From Moraxella bovoculi 237 (lineage in GTDB: Bacteria > Pseudomonadota > Gammaproteobacteria > Pseudomonadales > Moraxellaceae), in the NCBI RefSeq assembly GCF_000696305.2, contig NZ_AOMT01000035.1, positions 1-50,125 of the forward strand: a stretch of DNA of 50,125 nt. Reading direction: 5' to 3'. The translations under genes and the position numbers were made by a program. Below are positions 26,783 through 34,544 of this stretch, one piece after another. Positions within the stretch are counted from its first letter, which is position 1. The number at the start of each line of letters is the position of its first letter. Below the pieces are notes generated by a model. That model did no database searches, was not told the origin of the DNA, and saw only the letters and a program-made list of their open reading frames with translations.

Positions 26783-28270
26783 TTATTTGTAGATGAGCTT
26801 CTTGTCATCGAGGACGATCGATGCCAATAGGTCGCTGATGTGGTGTACATCGAGGATTTCTTTGGCGCGAGTGCAGGCGACATAGAGCAGGCGCAGCTCT
26901 TCAGGGGTAATCTTGATGCTTTGGCGATTGATGTCGTATAAGAAGTCATCGCTGATCTGCACGCGATTCCATTCAAGGCCCTTTGCCTTGTGGGCGGTAG
27001 AGACGACATAGTCGGCATGGCTTTGGGTGGTGAGGCTCTTGATGGCGCTTGAGATGGTCTGCGTGCCGTGTTCTTCGATGAGCTTTACCCAGGTTTTGAG
27101 GTCAGAGCCTTCACCTGTTTCGCTAAATTCCTGCACTTCCCCCCAATGCTTAAAAAAAGCCAATTCGGGCACGCCATAGGCGGATTTTCCTGTTTTTAGG
27201 CTCTCGGCAGCATGACAAAATCTTAAAATCCGATCGCTGTCGGCTTGTAGAGCGACTTTATGCCCTGCTTTAAGCCCTGCTAATAGATGACTTATGGCAG
27301 TGGCGTTGGTGCGGCACAGTATGGCGTCTTTTTTGCCATGGGCGAGCAATTTGGCGATGCGGCTTGCGGTGTTTGGATTGCCCTTTAATGGGATGGTTTC
27401 TTGTAATGCGGTCAAAAAAACATTGGCCACCTTGGCGATCTCATCACCGAAGCGAAACGACTGTGTGAGCAGCGTCTGCGGATAGGGTAGGCGTTTCATG
27501 GCGTTCAGTGCGCCGCGCCATTCGTAGATCTGCTGATGTGCATCACCCACGTAAATGGTTTGTTTATCTTGGCGGATGAGCGCGCCCATCATGAGCGGGT
27601 CGGCATCTTGGGCTTCATCGAATAAGATGAAGTCAGCAGGAATGATGGGGTTGGATAGCGTCCAGAGTTTTAGGTAGATGTCGTGCCCGATGCCTGACTG
27701 ATGACGGGGATCGATCGACTGTAACCAGCGCATCTCAAGGGCGGGGTATAGCAGTTCTTGGAGTCTCTCGCTGTCTTTCTCATCCAACCAAGATGGCGGG
27801 GTGATGTGCCTTGGTGCAGGGTAAGCGCTCGATGTTTTACAAAAATTGGTGATGCCTTCTGAGACGATGTTGGCAAGCTTGGCAGGGGTGAGCGTGATGG
27901 ATCTTTTGATGCCATCGACTTTGCGCTCTACTTGTATGGCGGATAGATTTAGCTCATTTGCCAGTCGGCTTGGCGTTAGGCGTGGCAGGCTGATCTTCGC
28001 GGTCACATCACGATTGACATGACGATAGGCAAGCGAATGGAAAGTCTGGCAGCGTACGTTTCTTGGGAATTTTCCTTGCGCCTCGCTGGCGATGGCTTTG
28101 TTGAATGCCAAATACAGACCACGCCCTTGTATGTGCTCGCTGATGAGCTTGAGCGTGGTGGTTTTGCCCGCGCCAGCATAGGCGACGATCTTGAAGGATT
28201 GACCTGTCATCGCCATGTTCAGGGCGTTGATTTGCTCATCGGTGGGCGCAGGTGTGGGTATCTGATTCAT
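26783..28270 (-). CDS. UvrD-like superfamily 1 DNA helicase
   Basis: A 495-aa helicase, shorter than UvrD or Rep (about 700 aa). Motif I is AYAGAGKTTTL (about residue 29 on), motif II ILFDEAQDADP, motif III YVGDAHQQIYEWRGA, motif IV/V region ILCRTNATAI and STAHKAKGLEWNRV, motif VI LLYVACTRAKE. The compact layout resembles the F-box-helicase-like (FBH1-type) UvrD relatives found in bacteria. A role in DNA repair or in handling stalled forks or RecA filaments is likely. I take ATG 28270 as start; a TTG at 28309 would add a hydrophobic, unlike N-terminus. Confidence 0.88.
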   Translation of the reverse strand: MNQIPTPAPTDEQINALNMAMTGQSFKIVAYAGAGKTTTLKLISEHIQGRGLYLAFNKAIASEAQGKFPRNVRCQTFHSLAYRHVNRDVTAKISLPRLTPSRLANELNLSAIQVERKVDGIKRSITLTPAKLANIVSEGITNFCKTSSAYPAPRHITPPSWLDEKDSERLQELLYPALEMRWLQSIDPRHQSGIGHDIYLKLWTLSNPIIPADFILFDEAQDADPLMMGALIRQDKQTIYVGDAHQQIYEWRGALNAMKRLPYPQTLLTQSFRFGDEIAKVANVFLTALQETIPLKGNPNTASRIAKLLAHGKKDAILCRTNATAISHLLAGLKAGHKVALQADSDRILRFCHAAESLKTGKSAYGVPELAFFKHWGEVQEFSETGEGSDLKTWVKLIEEHGTQTISSAIKSLTTQSHADYVVSTAHKAKGLEWNRVQISDDFLYDINRQSIKITPEELRLLYVACTRAKEILDVHHISDLLASIVLDDKKLIYK

Positions 28271-28338
28271 GGGCAAATTTAGCAATAAAAACAGCCAAGT
28301 ATAACACAATTAACATTGCTTTGTTCGCAAGATGGTGT

Positions 28339-29097
28339 TTAGTCGGTGATGGGATTATCAGTGCTTTCTTCTTTGATGAGAAGTCTTGCCATGAATAATC
28401 CTGCCTCGAAAAGCAGGCACATTGGGATGGCAAGCATCAGCATGCTGGCACCATCAGGCGGGGTAACGATGGCGGCGATGAAGAAGCAGCCCACGATGAT
28501 ATAGCGGCGTTTATCAGCCAGTGACTGAGGGGTGACGATGCGCATCAAGACCAGCAGTAGCGTTGCCACAGGAATCTCAAACATTACGCCAAACACCGCA
28601 AACAACTTAATGACAAAATCAAGATAGCTTTGGATGTCGGTCATCGGCAGGACGTTGTCGGGTGCGAACATCACGAAGAATTTTAGCGCTGGGACAAGCA
28701 CCACGAAGTAAGCAAAAGCCACCCCGACATAAAACAGCACAATCGCAGATAGCAGTAGCGGCAGAGCGGCACGCTTCTCGTGCTTATAGAGTGCAGGCGA
28801 GACAAAGCCCCAAATCTGAGCAATGATGAACGGCACGGTGATGAACAGCGCCACAAAGAAGGTCAGCTTAATCGGCGCCAAAAACCCCGATGCGACATCG
28901 GTTGCGATGAGGCTGGCTTCACTGGGCAATAGCGCAACCAGAGGGTTTGAAATCAGATCGTACAGCTCACGACTAAACCCCACCAAAGCCAAAAACACCA
29001 CAATCACCGCCGCAAAAATACGGATGAATCGCGTCCGCAGTTCAGCAAAGTGTGCCATCAATGGCATGTCGGCGTCATTATCTAATCGATGGCTCAT
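28339..29097 (-). CDS. tatC: Sec-independent protein translocase TatC
   Basis: The polytopic receptor of the twin-arginine export system, 252 aa with six helices. HFAELRTRFIRI near residue 15 is the conserved N-terminal cytoplasmic motif; FxxPAL reads SPALYKHEKR and the FGVMFEIPVATLLL region with the conserved Phe-Glu is present. Its ATG overlaps the tatB stop by four bases, so the genes are translationally coupled. It is the last gene of hisIE-tatA-tatB-tatC. Confidence 0.96.
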   Translation of the reverse strand: MSHRLDNDADMPLMAHFAELRTRFIRIFAAVIVVFLALVGFSRELYDLISNPLVALLPSEASLIATDVASGFLAPIKLTFFVALFITVPFIIAQIWGFVSPALYKHEKRAALPLLLSAIVLFYVGVAFAYFVVLVPALKFFVMFAPDNVLPMTDIQSYLDFVIKLFAVFGVMFEIPVATLLLVLMRIVTPQSLADKRRYIIVGCFFIAAIVTPPDGASMLMLAIPMCLLFEAGLFMARLLIKEESTDNPITD

Positions 29098-29633
29098 GAT
29101 GTCGTCGTATAAAGTAAGGGATCTGCCTTATAATTAGGCATGAAGGGCGCTTGGGGAAGGCGGCGCTTTTTATCATAATCGCCCAGCAGGAACCAATGAT
29201 TCACCATGGGTAGGTTAAATGCAGTCTCCAGCGCGGCCGCTTGATGAAAGTCTTGATTGCTGGTGTCTTTTGAAGGGTTGATATCTTGATGCTCGCCATC
29301 ATCGGCGTTGTCCTGCCAAGCATCTAAGATGTGTTGTTTATTTGCTTTGGCAACTTGTTCGGTCTTATTGAGGCTTTGTTGGAGCTCTGCCATTTGCGCT
29401 TTCATCTTGGCTTCGGATTCGCGAATTTTGGCAAGTTCGCCTTTGAGCTCTTCTTGAACTTCCAACAGCTGCAATTCGCTGACGAACTCACTTTGTAGGC
29501 GCGTCGATAAGCGGCGAAATTTGCCGTACCATTTGCCAAGCGTGCGCGCTGCCACGGGTAATTTCTCAGGCCCAAGCACAATCAGCGCAATCACGCCAAA
29601 CAGCGTTAACTCAAAAAAACCAAGATTCAGCAC
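29094..29633 (-). CDS. tatB: Sec-independent protein translocase TatB
   Basis: Single N-terminal helix followed by an amphipathic helix: MLNLGFFELTLFGVIALIVLGP then EKLPVAARTLGKW, as in TatB (Glu at position 8, LGPEKLP hinge). A long charged coiled-coil region follows (QEELKGELAKIRESEAKMKAQMAEL in pieces) and an acidic tail. It starts with GTG; GGA lies eight bases before. It lies 17 bases after tatA. Confidence 0.94.
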   Translation of the reverse strand: MLNLGFFELTLFGVIALIVLGPEKLPVAARTLGKWYGKFRRLSTRLQSEFVSELQLLEVQEELKGELAKIRESEAKMKAQMAELQQSLNKTEQVAKANKQHILDAWQDNADDGEHQDINPSKDTSNQDFHQAAALETAFNLPMVNHWFLLGDYDKKRRLPQAPFMPNYKADPLLYTTTS

Positions 29634-29650
29634 GAAGCGATCCGAACTTA

Positions 29651-29884
29651 TTAAGCGTCAGTTTTTTCAGCTTGTTCGGCTTTTTTGACTTCCTTGACAT
29701 CAGCGATGATGGGTTTGTTTTCACCGTCAGACAGTTTAGGCTTGTCTTCGTCTTTGACCGCATCTTTGAAGCCTTTGACGGCAGAGCCTAGGTCTTTGCC
29801 TGCGTTTTTAAGTTTGGATGTGCCAAAAATAACCACAACCACAACCAATAAAATCAGCCAATGCGTTAATGAAAATCCGCCCAT
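29651..29884 (-). CDS. tatA: Sec-independent protein translocase TatA
   Basis: A 77-aa pore-forming Tat subunit: short helix [20 protein letters not shown] with the FG hinge, then the amphipathic helix [18 protein letters not shown] and a charged tail. AAAAAGGGTAATT precedes the ATG. It follows hisIE by 48 bases, the order known from Pseudomonas (his genes then tatABC). Confidence 0.95.
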   Translation of the reverse strand: MGGFSLTHWLILLVVVVVIFGTSKLKNAGKDLGSAVKGFKDAVKDEDKPKLSDGENKPIIADVKEVKKAEQAEKTDA

Positions 29885-29932
29885 AATTACCCTTTTTATT
29901 TAACCATTAGATTGTAAATATTCTAGCACAGA

Positions 29933-30721
29933 TTAGTTTGTGCGTAAATTTTTCTCATCGATACCCGACAGCCCAAAGCGTCTGCCAAGCTCAGCCAGCA
30001 CGTCATCGCTCGATAGCCCCAACTGATGCAAGGCGACCAAGCTGTGAAACCACACATCCGCTACTTCATAGACGACGTCAGCACAAGCTTCATTGTCATC
30101 TTTGGCAAGTGAACGAACAAGCTGTAGCTCTTTGGCAGCGATGATTGCTTCGGTGGATTCTTCACCGACCTTCTCTAGGATTTTATTTAGACCCTTGTGA
30201 TACAGGCTGGCGACATAAGAGCTGTCTTTGTCAGCGCTCTTGCGCTCATGCAGAATCTTATCAAGCTCGGCCAAGACTGTCTGTGCAGACGTGCCTTGCG
30301 CCTTAATGGCAGGACAATTGACGGTGTCATGCGTGCCATAAATCTCATCAGGATTTTTGATTACCTCGTCAACAGCCAGCCATTCACCGCGTTCGACATC
30401 AAGCTTTTGATAAAAGCAGCTTTCACGCCCAGTGTGGCAAGCGATGCCGCCAATCTGAGTGATGATGAGCGTGATGACATCAGCGTCGCAGTCGGTGCGA
30501 ATCTCGTGCACGATCTGAGTGTGCCCACTGGTTTCGCCTTTGTGCCATAGCTTGCCACGGCTGCGACTATAGTACACGCCTTTACCTGTCTTGGCGGTGA
30601 TCTCGAGCGCCTCACGGTTTTGCCACGCCATCATTAAGATTCGCCCCGTGCCTTTGTCTTGGGCGATGGCAGGGATGAGCCCGTTTTCGTCGAATTTTAA
30701 AGTGTCTAGCCAGTGCATCAT
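29933..30721 (-). CDS. hisIE: bifunctional phosphoribosyl-AMP cyclohydrolase / phosphoribosyl-ATP pyrophosphatase
   Basis: Catalyses the second and third steps of histidine synthesis. The N-terminal HisI domain (to about residue 120) has [27 protein letters not shown] and the metal-binding [11 protein letters not shown]. The C-terminal HisE domain has [14 protein letters not shown] and [15 protein letters not shown]. The two are separate proteins in Pseudomonas and fused here as in enteric bacteria. ATG at 30721 or 30718 can start it. Confidence 0.95.
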   Translation of the reverse strand: MMHWLDTLKFDENGLIPAIAQDKGTGRILMMAWQNREALEITAKTGKGVYYSRSRGKLWHKGETSGHTQIVHEIRTDCDADVITLIITQIGGIACHTGRESCFYQKLDVERGEWLAVDEVIKNPDEIYGTHDTVNCPAIKAQGTSAQTVLAELDKILHERKSADKDSSYVASLYHKGLNKILEKVGEESTEAIIAAKELQLVRSLAKDDNEACADVVYEVADVWFHSLVALHQLGLSSDDVLAELGRRFGLSGIDEKNLRTN

Positions 30722-30771
30722 GATAATTGTCTTTTGTTACTAAATGATGAAATAAACCTAAAAATCAGTCC

Positions 30772-31119
30772 TTAGCGCACGCTAAAGCCATTGGGCTGTA
30801 GAATAATGGTCAGCGCGCCAAGCACGACCAATGCTGCGCCCACCATGTCCCATGAGCTAAGCGTAACTTTATCCACAAAATGCAGCCAAACCAATGCAGT
30901 GCAGACATAAATACCGCCATAAGCTACAAATCCGTCCTGAGGCGGCAGGGTGTAACGTCAATAGATACACAAATACCGCCAAGCTCCGCGCGGTCGGTAG
31001 CCACAGTCACGCGGATTTTTGTTCATTTATAATCAGATATGGCAAATAGCAGCCGACAATCTTTGCACTGCCGTCACGGCAAATAAGATAAGTGTATAGA
31101 GTAGCTGCTGAATATTCAT
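30772..31119 (-). pseudogene. ynfA: UPF0060 (YnfA-like) small membrane protein, degraded
   Basis: Read across frames on the minus strand, the region spells a YnfA-type protein: LLYTLILFAVTA, KIVGCYLPYLIINEQKSA, LLTLHPAASGR, FVAYGGIYVCTALVWLHFVD and SSWDMVGAALVVLGALTI. The frame changes near 31062 and again near 30930, and TGA at 31009-31007 replaces the Trp that normally follows KSA. At least three lesions make it non-functional. The total length (348 bases) is that of the intact family (about 108-115 aa), so decay was by point changes, not deletion. Confidence 0.88.
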
Positions 31120-31186
31120 GGGTGCGCCATCGCTGAATGGCTTTATTGTAGCGCGGTTGGGGGTGCAAGTAAAGGTATTTAATGGC

Positions 31187-31215
31187 TTGCATGGCGCAAA
31201 AGATTTTGGTATAAT
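31187..31215 (+). promoter_or_regulatory. promoter of rpmI-rplT
   Basis: TTGCAT (31187-31192), 17-base spacer, TATAAT (31210-31215) preceded by TGG. The roughly 80-base leader contains an AAGTC-GCAA-GACTT hairpin (31267-31280) with a GNRA tetraloop just before the rpmI ribosome-binding site, where L20 autoregulatory leaders are often found. Confidence 0.7.
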
Positions 31216-31301
31216 ACGCGTCCCACCTTCAGCCTATCCTAACGGAGTGTGGCGAAAAGGTTCGTCAAGTCGCAAGACTTATGATTAATAAAGAGGTCAT
31301 T

Positions 31302-31493
31302 ATGAAACTTAAAACCAAACGTGGTGCCGCCAAGCGTTTCAAAAAAACAGCAAACGGCTTTAAGCGTAAACAAGCGTTCAAACGCCACATCCTAACCAAA
31401 AAATCTCCAAAGCGTATCCGTCAATTGCGTGGTTGCGTAATGGTTCATGCATCAGACGTTGCTTCTGTACGTCGTATGTGCCCATACATCTAA
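31302..31493 (+). CDS. rpmI: 50S ribosomal protein L35
   Basis: A 63-aa basic protein: [20 protein letters not shown] at the start, then [16 protein letters not shown]-type core ([16 protein letters not shown]). AAGAGG stands seven bases before the ATG at 31302. An in-frame ATG at 31281 would add seven residues and has no better site. infC and thrS, which usually precede rpmI, are not here; the gene has its own promoter. Confidence 0.96.
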   Translation: MKLKTKRGAAKRFKKTANGFKRKQAFKRHILTKKSPKRIRQLRGCVMVHASDVASVRRMCPYI

Positions 31494-31522
31494 TCAATTT
31501 TTGGATATTTTAGGAGAATAAA

Positions 31523-31879
31523 ATGGCTCGTGTAAAACGTGGTGTACAAGCAAATCGCCGTCATAAAAAAGTTCTAGCTCGTGCAAAAGGCTACTATGGT
31601 GCACGTTCTCGTGTGTATCGTGTTGCCGTACAAGCGGTAATGAAAGCTGGTCAATATGCATACCGTGACCGCCGCAACAAGAAGCGTTCATTCCGTCGTC
31701 TATGGATTGCTCGTATCAACGCTGGTGCGCGTCTAAACGGTCTGTCTTACAGCCGTCTAATCAATGGTTTGAAAAAGTCAAACATCGATATCGACCGCCG
31801 TATCCTAGCTGACATCGCCATGCATGATGCAGGTGCATTCACAGCAATCTGTGAAAAGGCAAAAGCTGCATTGGCATAA
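31523..31879 (+). CDS. rplT: 50S ribosomal protein L20
   Basis: A 118-aa early-assembly ribosomal protein; [34 protein letters not shown] and [13 protein letters not shown] are family signatures. AGGAG precedes the ATG. It also represses its own operon in bacteria studied. It is followed by a terminator, so read-through to pheS does not occur here. Confidence 0.97.
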   Translation: MARVKRGVQANRRHKKVLARAKGYYGARSRVYRVAVQAVMKAGQYAYRDRRNKKRSFRRLWIARINAGARLNGLSYSRLINGLKKSNIDIDRRILADIAMHDAGAFTAICEKAKAALA

Positions 31880-31906
31880 TTTAGTTTTTACTAAATAACC
31901 AAATCC

Positions 31907-31938
31907 AAAACCGCAATGCGTTTCGTATTGCGGTTTTT
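31907..31938 (+). terminator. intrinsic terminator after rplT
   Basis: AAAACCGCAAT, loop, ATTGCGGTTTTTT. Confidence 0.9.
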
Positions 31939-31969
31939 TATGATGTGAATAATCTTGACGAATGGCTCA

Positions 31970-32004
31970 TAAAATAACCCACCTTGACGAGGCGGGTTAT
32001 TTTA
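31970..32004 (-). terminator. terminator of the porin gene
   Basis: AAAATAACCC / GGGTTATTTT arms around ACCTTGACGAGGC, placed 16 bases after the porin stop on the minus strand. Confidence 0.8.
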
Positions 32005-32019
32005 TCAGGAAGTGCTATG

Positions 32020-33123
32020 TTAGAAATCGTAACGCAGACCCATCTCTAAACCAAATCCATCTTTTTCTGAGCGAATTAAGTCATTATGAACGACATTATT
32101 ATCCGTTCTTTCTTTATAAGAATGAGAAACTTGGTCAAGATATGACAGCGAGCCAAAGGTGCGCAGACGAACACCGCCATCACGCTTCAACCATTTGATA
32201 AGACCAACACTGGCTTTGGTTAGCTCACCATCTTTGAAGCCTTGATAGTTATTTGCATGACCTACTTGTGCATATACATCAGTCATCTTATCCAAGGAGT
32301 ATAGTCCGCTTACAAGTGCACCAAGCTCTTTGTTGCCACTGTTGTAGTCGGTTTGTTGAGCGATGACGCCAACGGTTAGTTTTTCATTTGGCTTGTAGCT
32401 GACCATACCACGCAACGCACTAAACTCTCCAGCATGAGTATAGGATATTCCTGCGTCATATTTTGTATCTTCATGCAAAATATGACCTGCAATCATATCA
32501 CGCTCTTGTTTTTTTGTTACACCATCATGAAAGGTGGTAAATTTGCCACCATGATTGTTATCAGAATTTTCATCCATGGCGTAATGCAGTTTGATTTGTG
32601 TTTTTCCATTGTTGAATTTTGGGGAAATGTATTGAATGGTGTTATTCGTGCGTTGACCACCGTAGCTAAATGGTAATCCGTTGCCAGAAGCATACAGATA
32701 GCTTTGATCGACATAATCAATATCATCATCTGGGGTAAAGATTCGACCCACGCGTACAGTACCGTAGTCATCATGCTTAAACCCTAGGTAAGTGTTACGA
32801 GCAGAGAAGTTTTTACCCTCGCCGTCATTGTCCAAGAAAATCGAATATTCCAACCGATACTCTAAATCGATGTCTTTTGTCAACTTTTCTTCACCAGTCA
32901 GACGAACACGAGATCCAGCAGAATTTAAAGAAAGGCGGTCGGATTTGGTATTCGAAATGGTCTGTGTGACGGTGTTATGCTCTTTGTTATCAATATTATC
33001 GTACAACGCAGACAGATAGAGACGACCAGAGATTTGGGGAGCTGCAAAAGTTTCTGCGGTAAGTGTTGCGATGGCAAGTGTGGCGGTTGCTTTGATGGCG
33101 GTATTTAAAAATGAGCGTTTCAT
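32020..33123 (-). CDS. outer membrane general porin (M35-like)
   Basis: A 367-aa outer-membrane beta-barrel. The signal peptide (MKRSFLNTAIKATATLAIATLTAETFA) is followed by APQISGRLYLSALYDN, as in Gram-negative trimeric porins. RLTGEEKLTKDIDLEYRLEY, GTVRVGRIFTPDD and the terminal Phe in MGLRYDF are porin features. Among Moraxella proteins it is most like the M35 porin in layout (inference). AAGGA lies seven bases before the ATG at 33123; the earlier frame-open ATG at 33153 is not needed. It sits alone, opposite to the ribosomal and pheST genes around it. Confidence 0.85.
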   Translation of the reverse strand: MKRSFLNTAIKATATLAIATLTAETFAAPQISGRLYLSALYDNIDNKEHNTVTQTISNTKSDRLSLNSAGSRVRLTGEEKLTKDIDLEYRLEYSIFLDNDGEGKNFSARNTYLGFKHDDYGTVRVGRIFTPDDDIDYVDQSYLYASGNGLPFSYGGQRTNNTIQYISPKFNNGKTQIKLHYAMDENSDNNHGGKFTTFHDGVTKKQERDMIAGHILHEDTKYDAGISYTHAGEFSALRGMVSYKPNEKLTVGVIAQQTDYNSGNKELGALVSGLYSLDKMTDVYAQVGHANNYQGFKDGELTKASVGLIKWLKRDGGVRLRTFGSLSYLDQVSHSYKERTDNNVVHNDLIRSEKDGFGLEMGLRYDF

Positions 33124-33153
33124 AACAGATTCCTTAGAAGGCTGATGTTCCAT

Positions 33154-33476
33154 GTATCATCAAGGTCTTTATCTTATCAAGACATAATGATGCGACAGCT
33201 AATATTTGCAATCCTGCAATAAATTGCTAAGACTGCAACGAAAATATACATAAAAACTAAATGCATAGCAATAGTTATTTCGAGAAATTTACAATTTTTG
33301 TGAAAAATTTTGATATTTTTCTTGAAACTTTAACAACTCTGCGTGCAAGCCTGATTAAGATTGCGATTTTTCCAATAGAATTGCTAATAATCTGAATCGC
33401 TTATTTACATTTGAAAATGAATTATTTACAATAAGTCCTTTATATTCCTAAGAAAATTAATGAAAGTTGCTCTTTT
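33154..33476. other. AT-rich divergent region between porin and pheS
   Basis: No gene seen. Contains an inverted repeat TTGCA-ATCC-TGCAA at 33206-33219 on the porin side and the pheS promoter at 33404-33432. A second TTGC...TGCAA-like pair follows the first, so a repeated operator for porin control is possible. Confidence 0.45.
33404..33432 (+). promoter_or_regulatory. probable pheS-pheT-ihfA promoter
   Basis: TTTACA (33404-33409), 17-base spacer, TACAAT (33427-33432), 45 bases before the pheS ATG. Needed because rplT is cut off by a terminator and the porin gene. I saw no phenylalanine-rich leader peptide, so no classical attenuator. Confidence 0.5.
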
Positions 33477-34505
33477 ATGACTACAATACCCACCTTAAAT
33501 CAGCCATTGGCATCGCTAAGCGAGCAGGATTTTTTGGCATTCACTGATGCGGCAAGCGCACTTATCAATAACGCCCAGAGCGAAAGCGAGCTTCAAGAAC
33601 TAAAAGTAACCCTTCAAGGTAAAAAAAGCGACATCACTACACTATCTAAGCAGATGGGCAGCCTAGATACAGATGGCAAAAAAACCTACGGCGCATATCT
33701 GCACGAGCTCCGTACGCGTCTGACGGCCGCATTTGATGCACGTGGGACAGCACTGGCAGAGCAGGCACTTAATGCCAAGCTTGCCAGTGAACAGGTGGAT
33801 ATCAGCTTGCCCGCTCGTGGTGTGGCATCAGGTGGCCTGCATCCAATCACGCACGTCACCGAGCGCATGAAGCAATTCTTCACACAGGCGGGCTTTAGTG
33901 TGGCGACAGGACCTGAGGTTGAGAGCGACTATTATAACTTTGAGGCGCTGAACATCCCTGATTATCATCCTGCGCGCGCCATGCATGATACTTTTTATTT
34001 TGATGCGCATTATCTACTGCGCACGCACACCAGTGGGGTGCAGATTCGCACCATGGAGAAGAGCGAGCCGCCGCTACGCATCATCTGTCCGGGTCGCGTA
34101 TATCGCTGTGACAGTGACCAGACGCATTCGCCAATGTTCCATCAGATGGAAGGGTTGATGATTTCAAAGTCATCGAACTTCGCTGAGTTAAAAGGCGTGA
34201 TTCATGAATTTTTGAACGCTTTCTTTGGTAAGGAGATGACCGTTCGTTTCCGTCCTAGTTTCTTCCCATTTACTGAGCCATCTGCCGAAGTGGATATTTT
34301 GTCTGATAATGGCAAATGGCTAGAAGTGCTGGGCTGTGGCATGGTACACCCACAAGTTCTGCGTAACTGTGGCATCGATCCTGATGAATATACAGGCTTT
34401 GCGTTTGGGCTTGGCATTGAGCGTTTCGCGATGTTGTACTATGGCGTGAACGATCTGCGTCTGTTCTTCCAAAATGACTTGAGATTTTTAAAGCAGTTTG
34501 CTTGA
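33477..34505 (+). CDS. pheS: phenylalanine--tRNA ligase subunit alpha
   Basis: Catalytic subunit of the alpha2-beta2 enzyme, 342 aa. A coiled-coil N-terminus (about 1-90) precedes the class II core: motif 1 around [14 protein letters not shown], motif 2 [12 protein letters not shown]...[10 protein letters not shown], and motif 3 [31 protein letters not shown] is the PheS hallmark. The start site has a poor ribosome-binding sequence (GAAAGTTGCTC). pheT follows after 39 bases. Confidence 0.96.
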   Translation: MTTIPTLNQPLASLSEQDFLAFTDAASALINNAQSESELQELKVTLQGKKSDITTLSKQMGSLDTDGKKTYGAYLHELRTRLTAAFDARGTALAEQALNAKLASEQVDISLPARGVASGGLHPITHVTERMKQFFTQAGFSVATGPEVESDYYNFEALNIPDYHPARAMHDTFYFDAHYLLRTHTSGVQIRTMEKSEPPLRIICPGRVYRCDSDQTHSPMFHQMEGLMISKSSNFAELKGVIHEFLNAFFGKEMTVRFRPSFFPFTEPSAEVDILSDNGKWLEVLGCGMVHPQVLRNCGIDPDEYTGFAFGLGIERFAMLYYGVNDLRLFFQNDLRFLKQFA

Positions 34506-34544
34506 TAAACGACAATTATTAAAAAATAGAATCTAGAGAATATT

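Noticed and set aside
28268-28309. TTG at 28309 as start of the UvrD-like helicase
   Set aside because: It would add a hydrophobic stretch unlike helicase N-termini; ATG 28270 places motif I at the usual distance.
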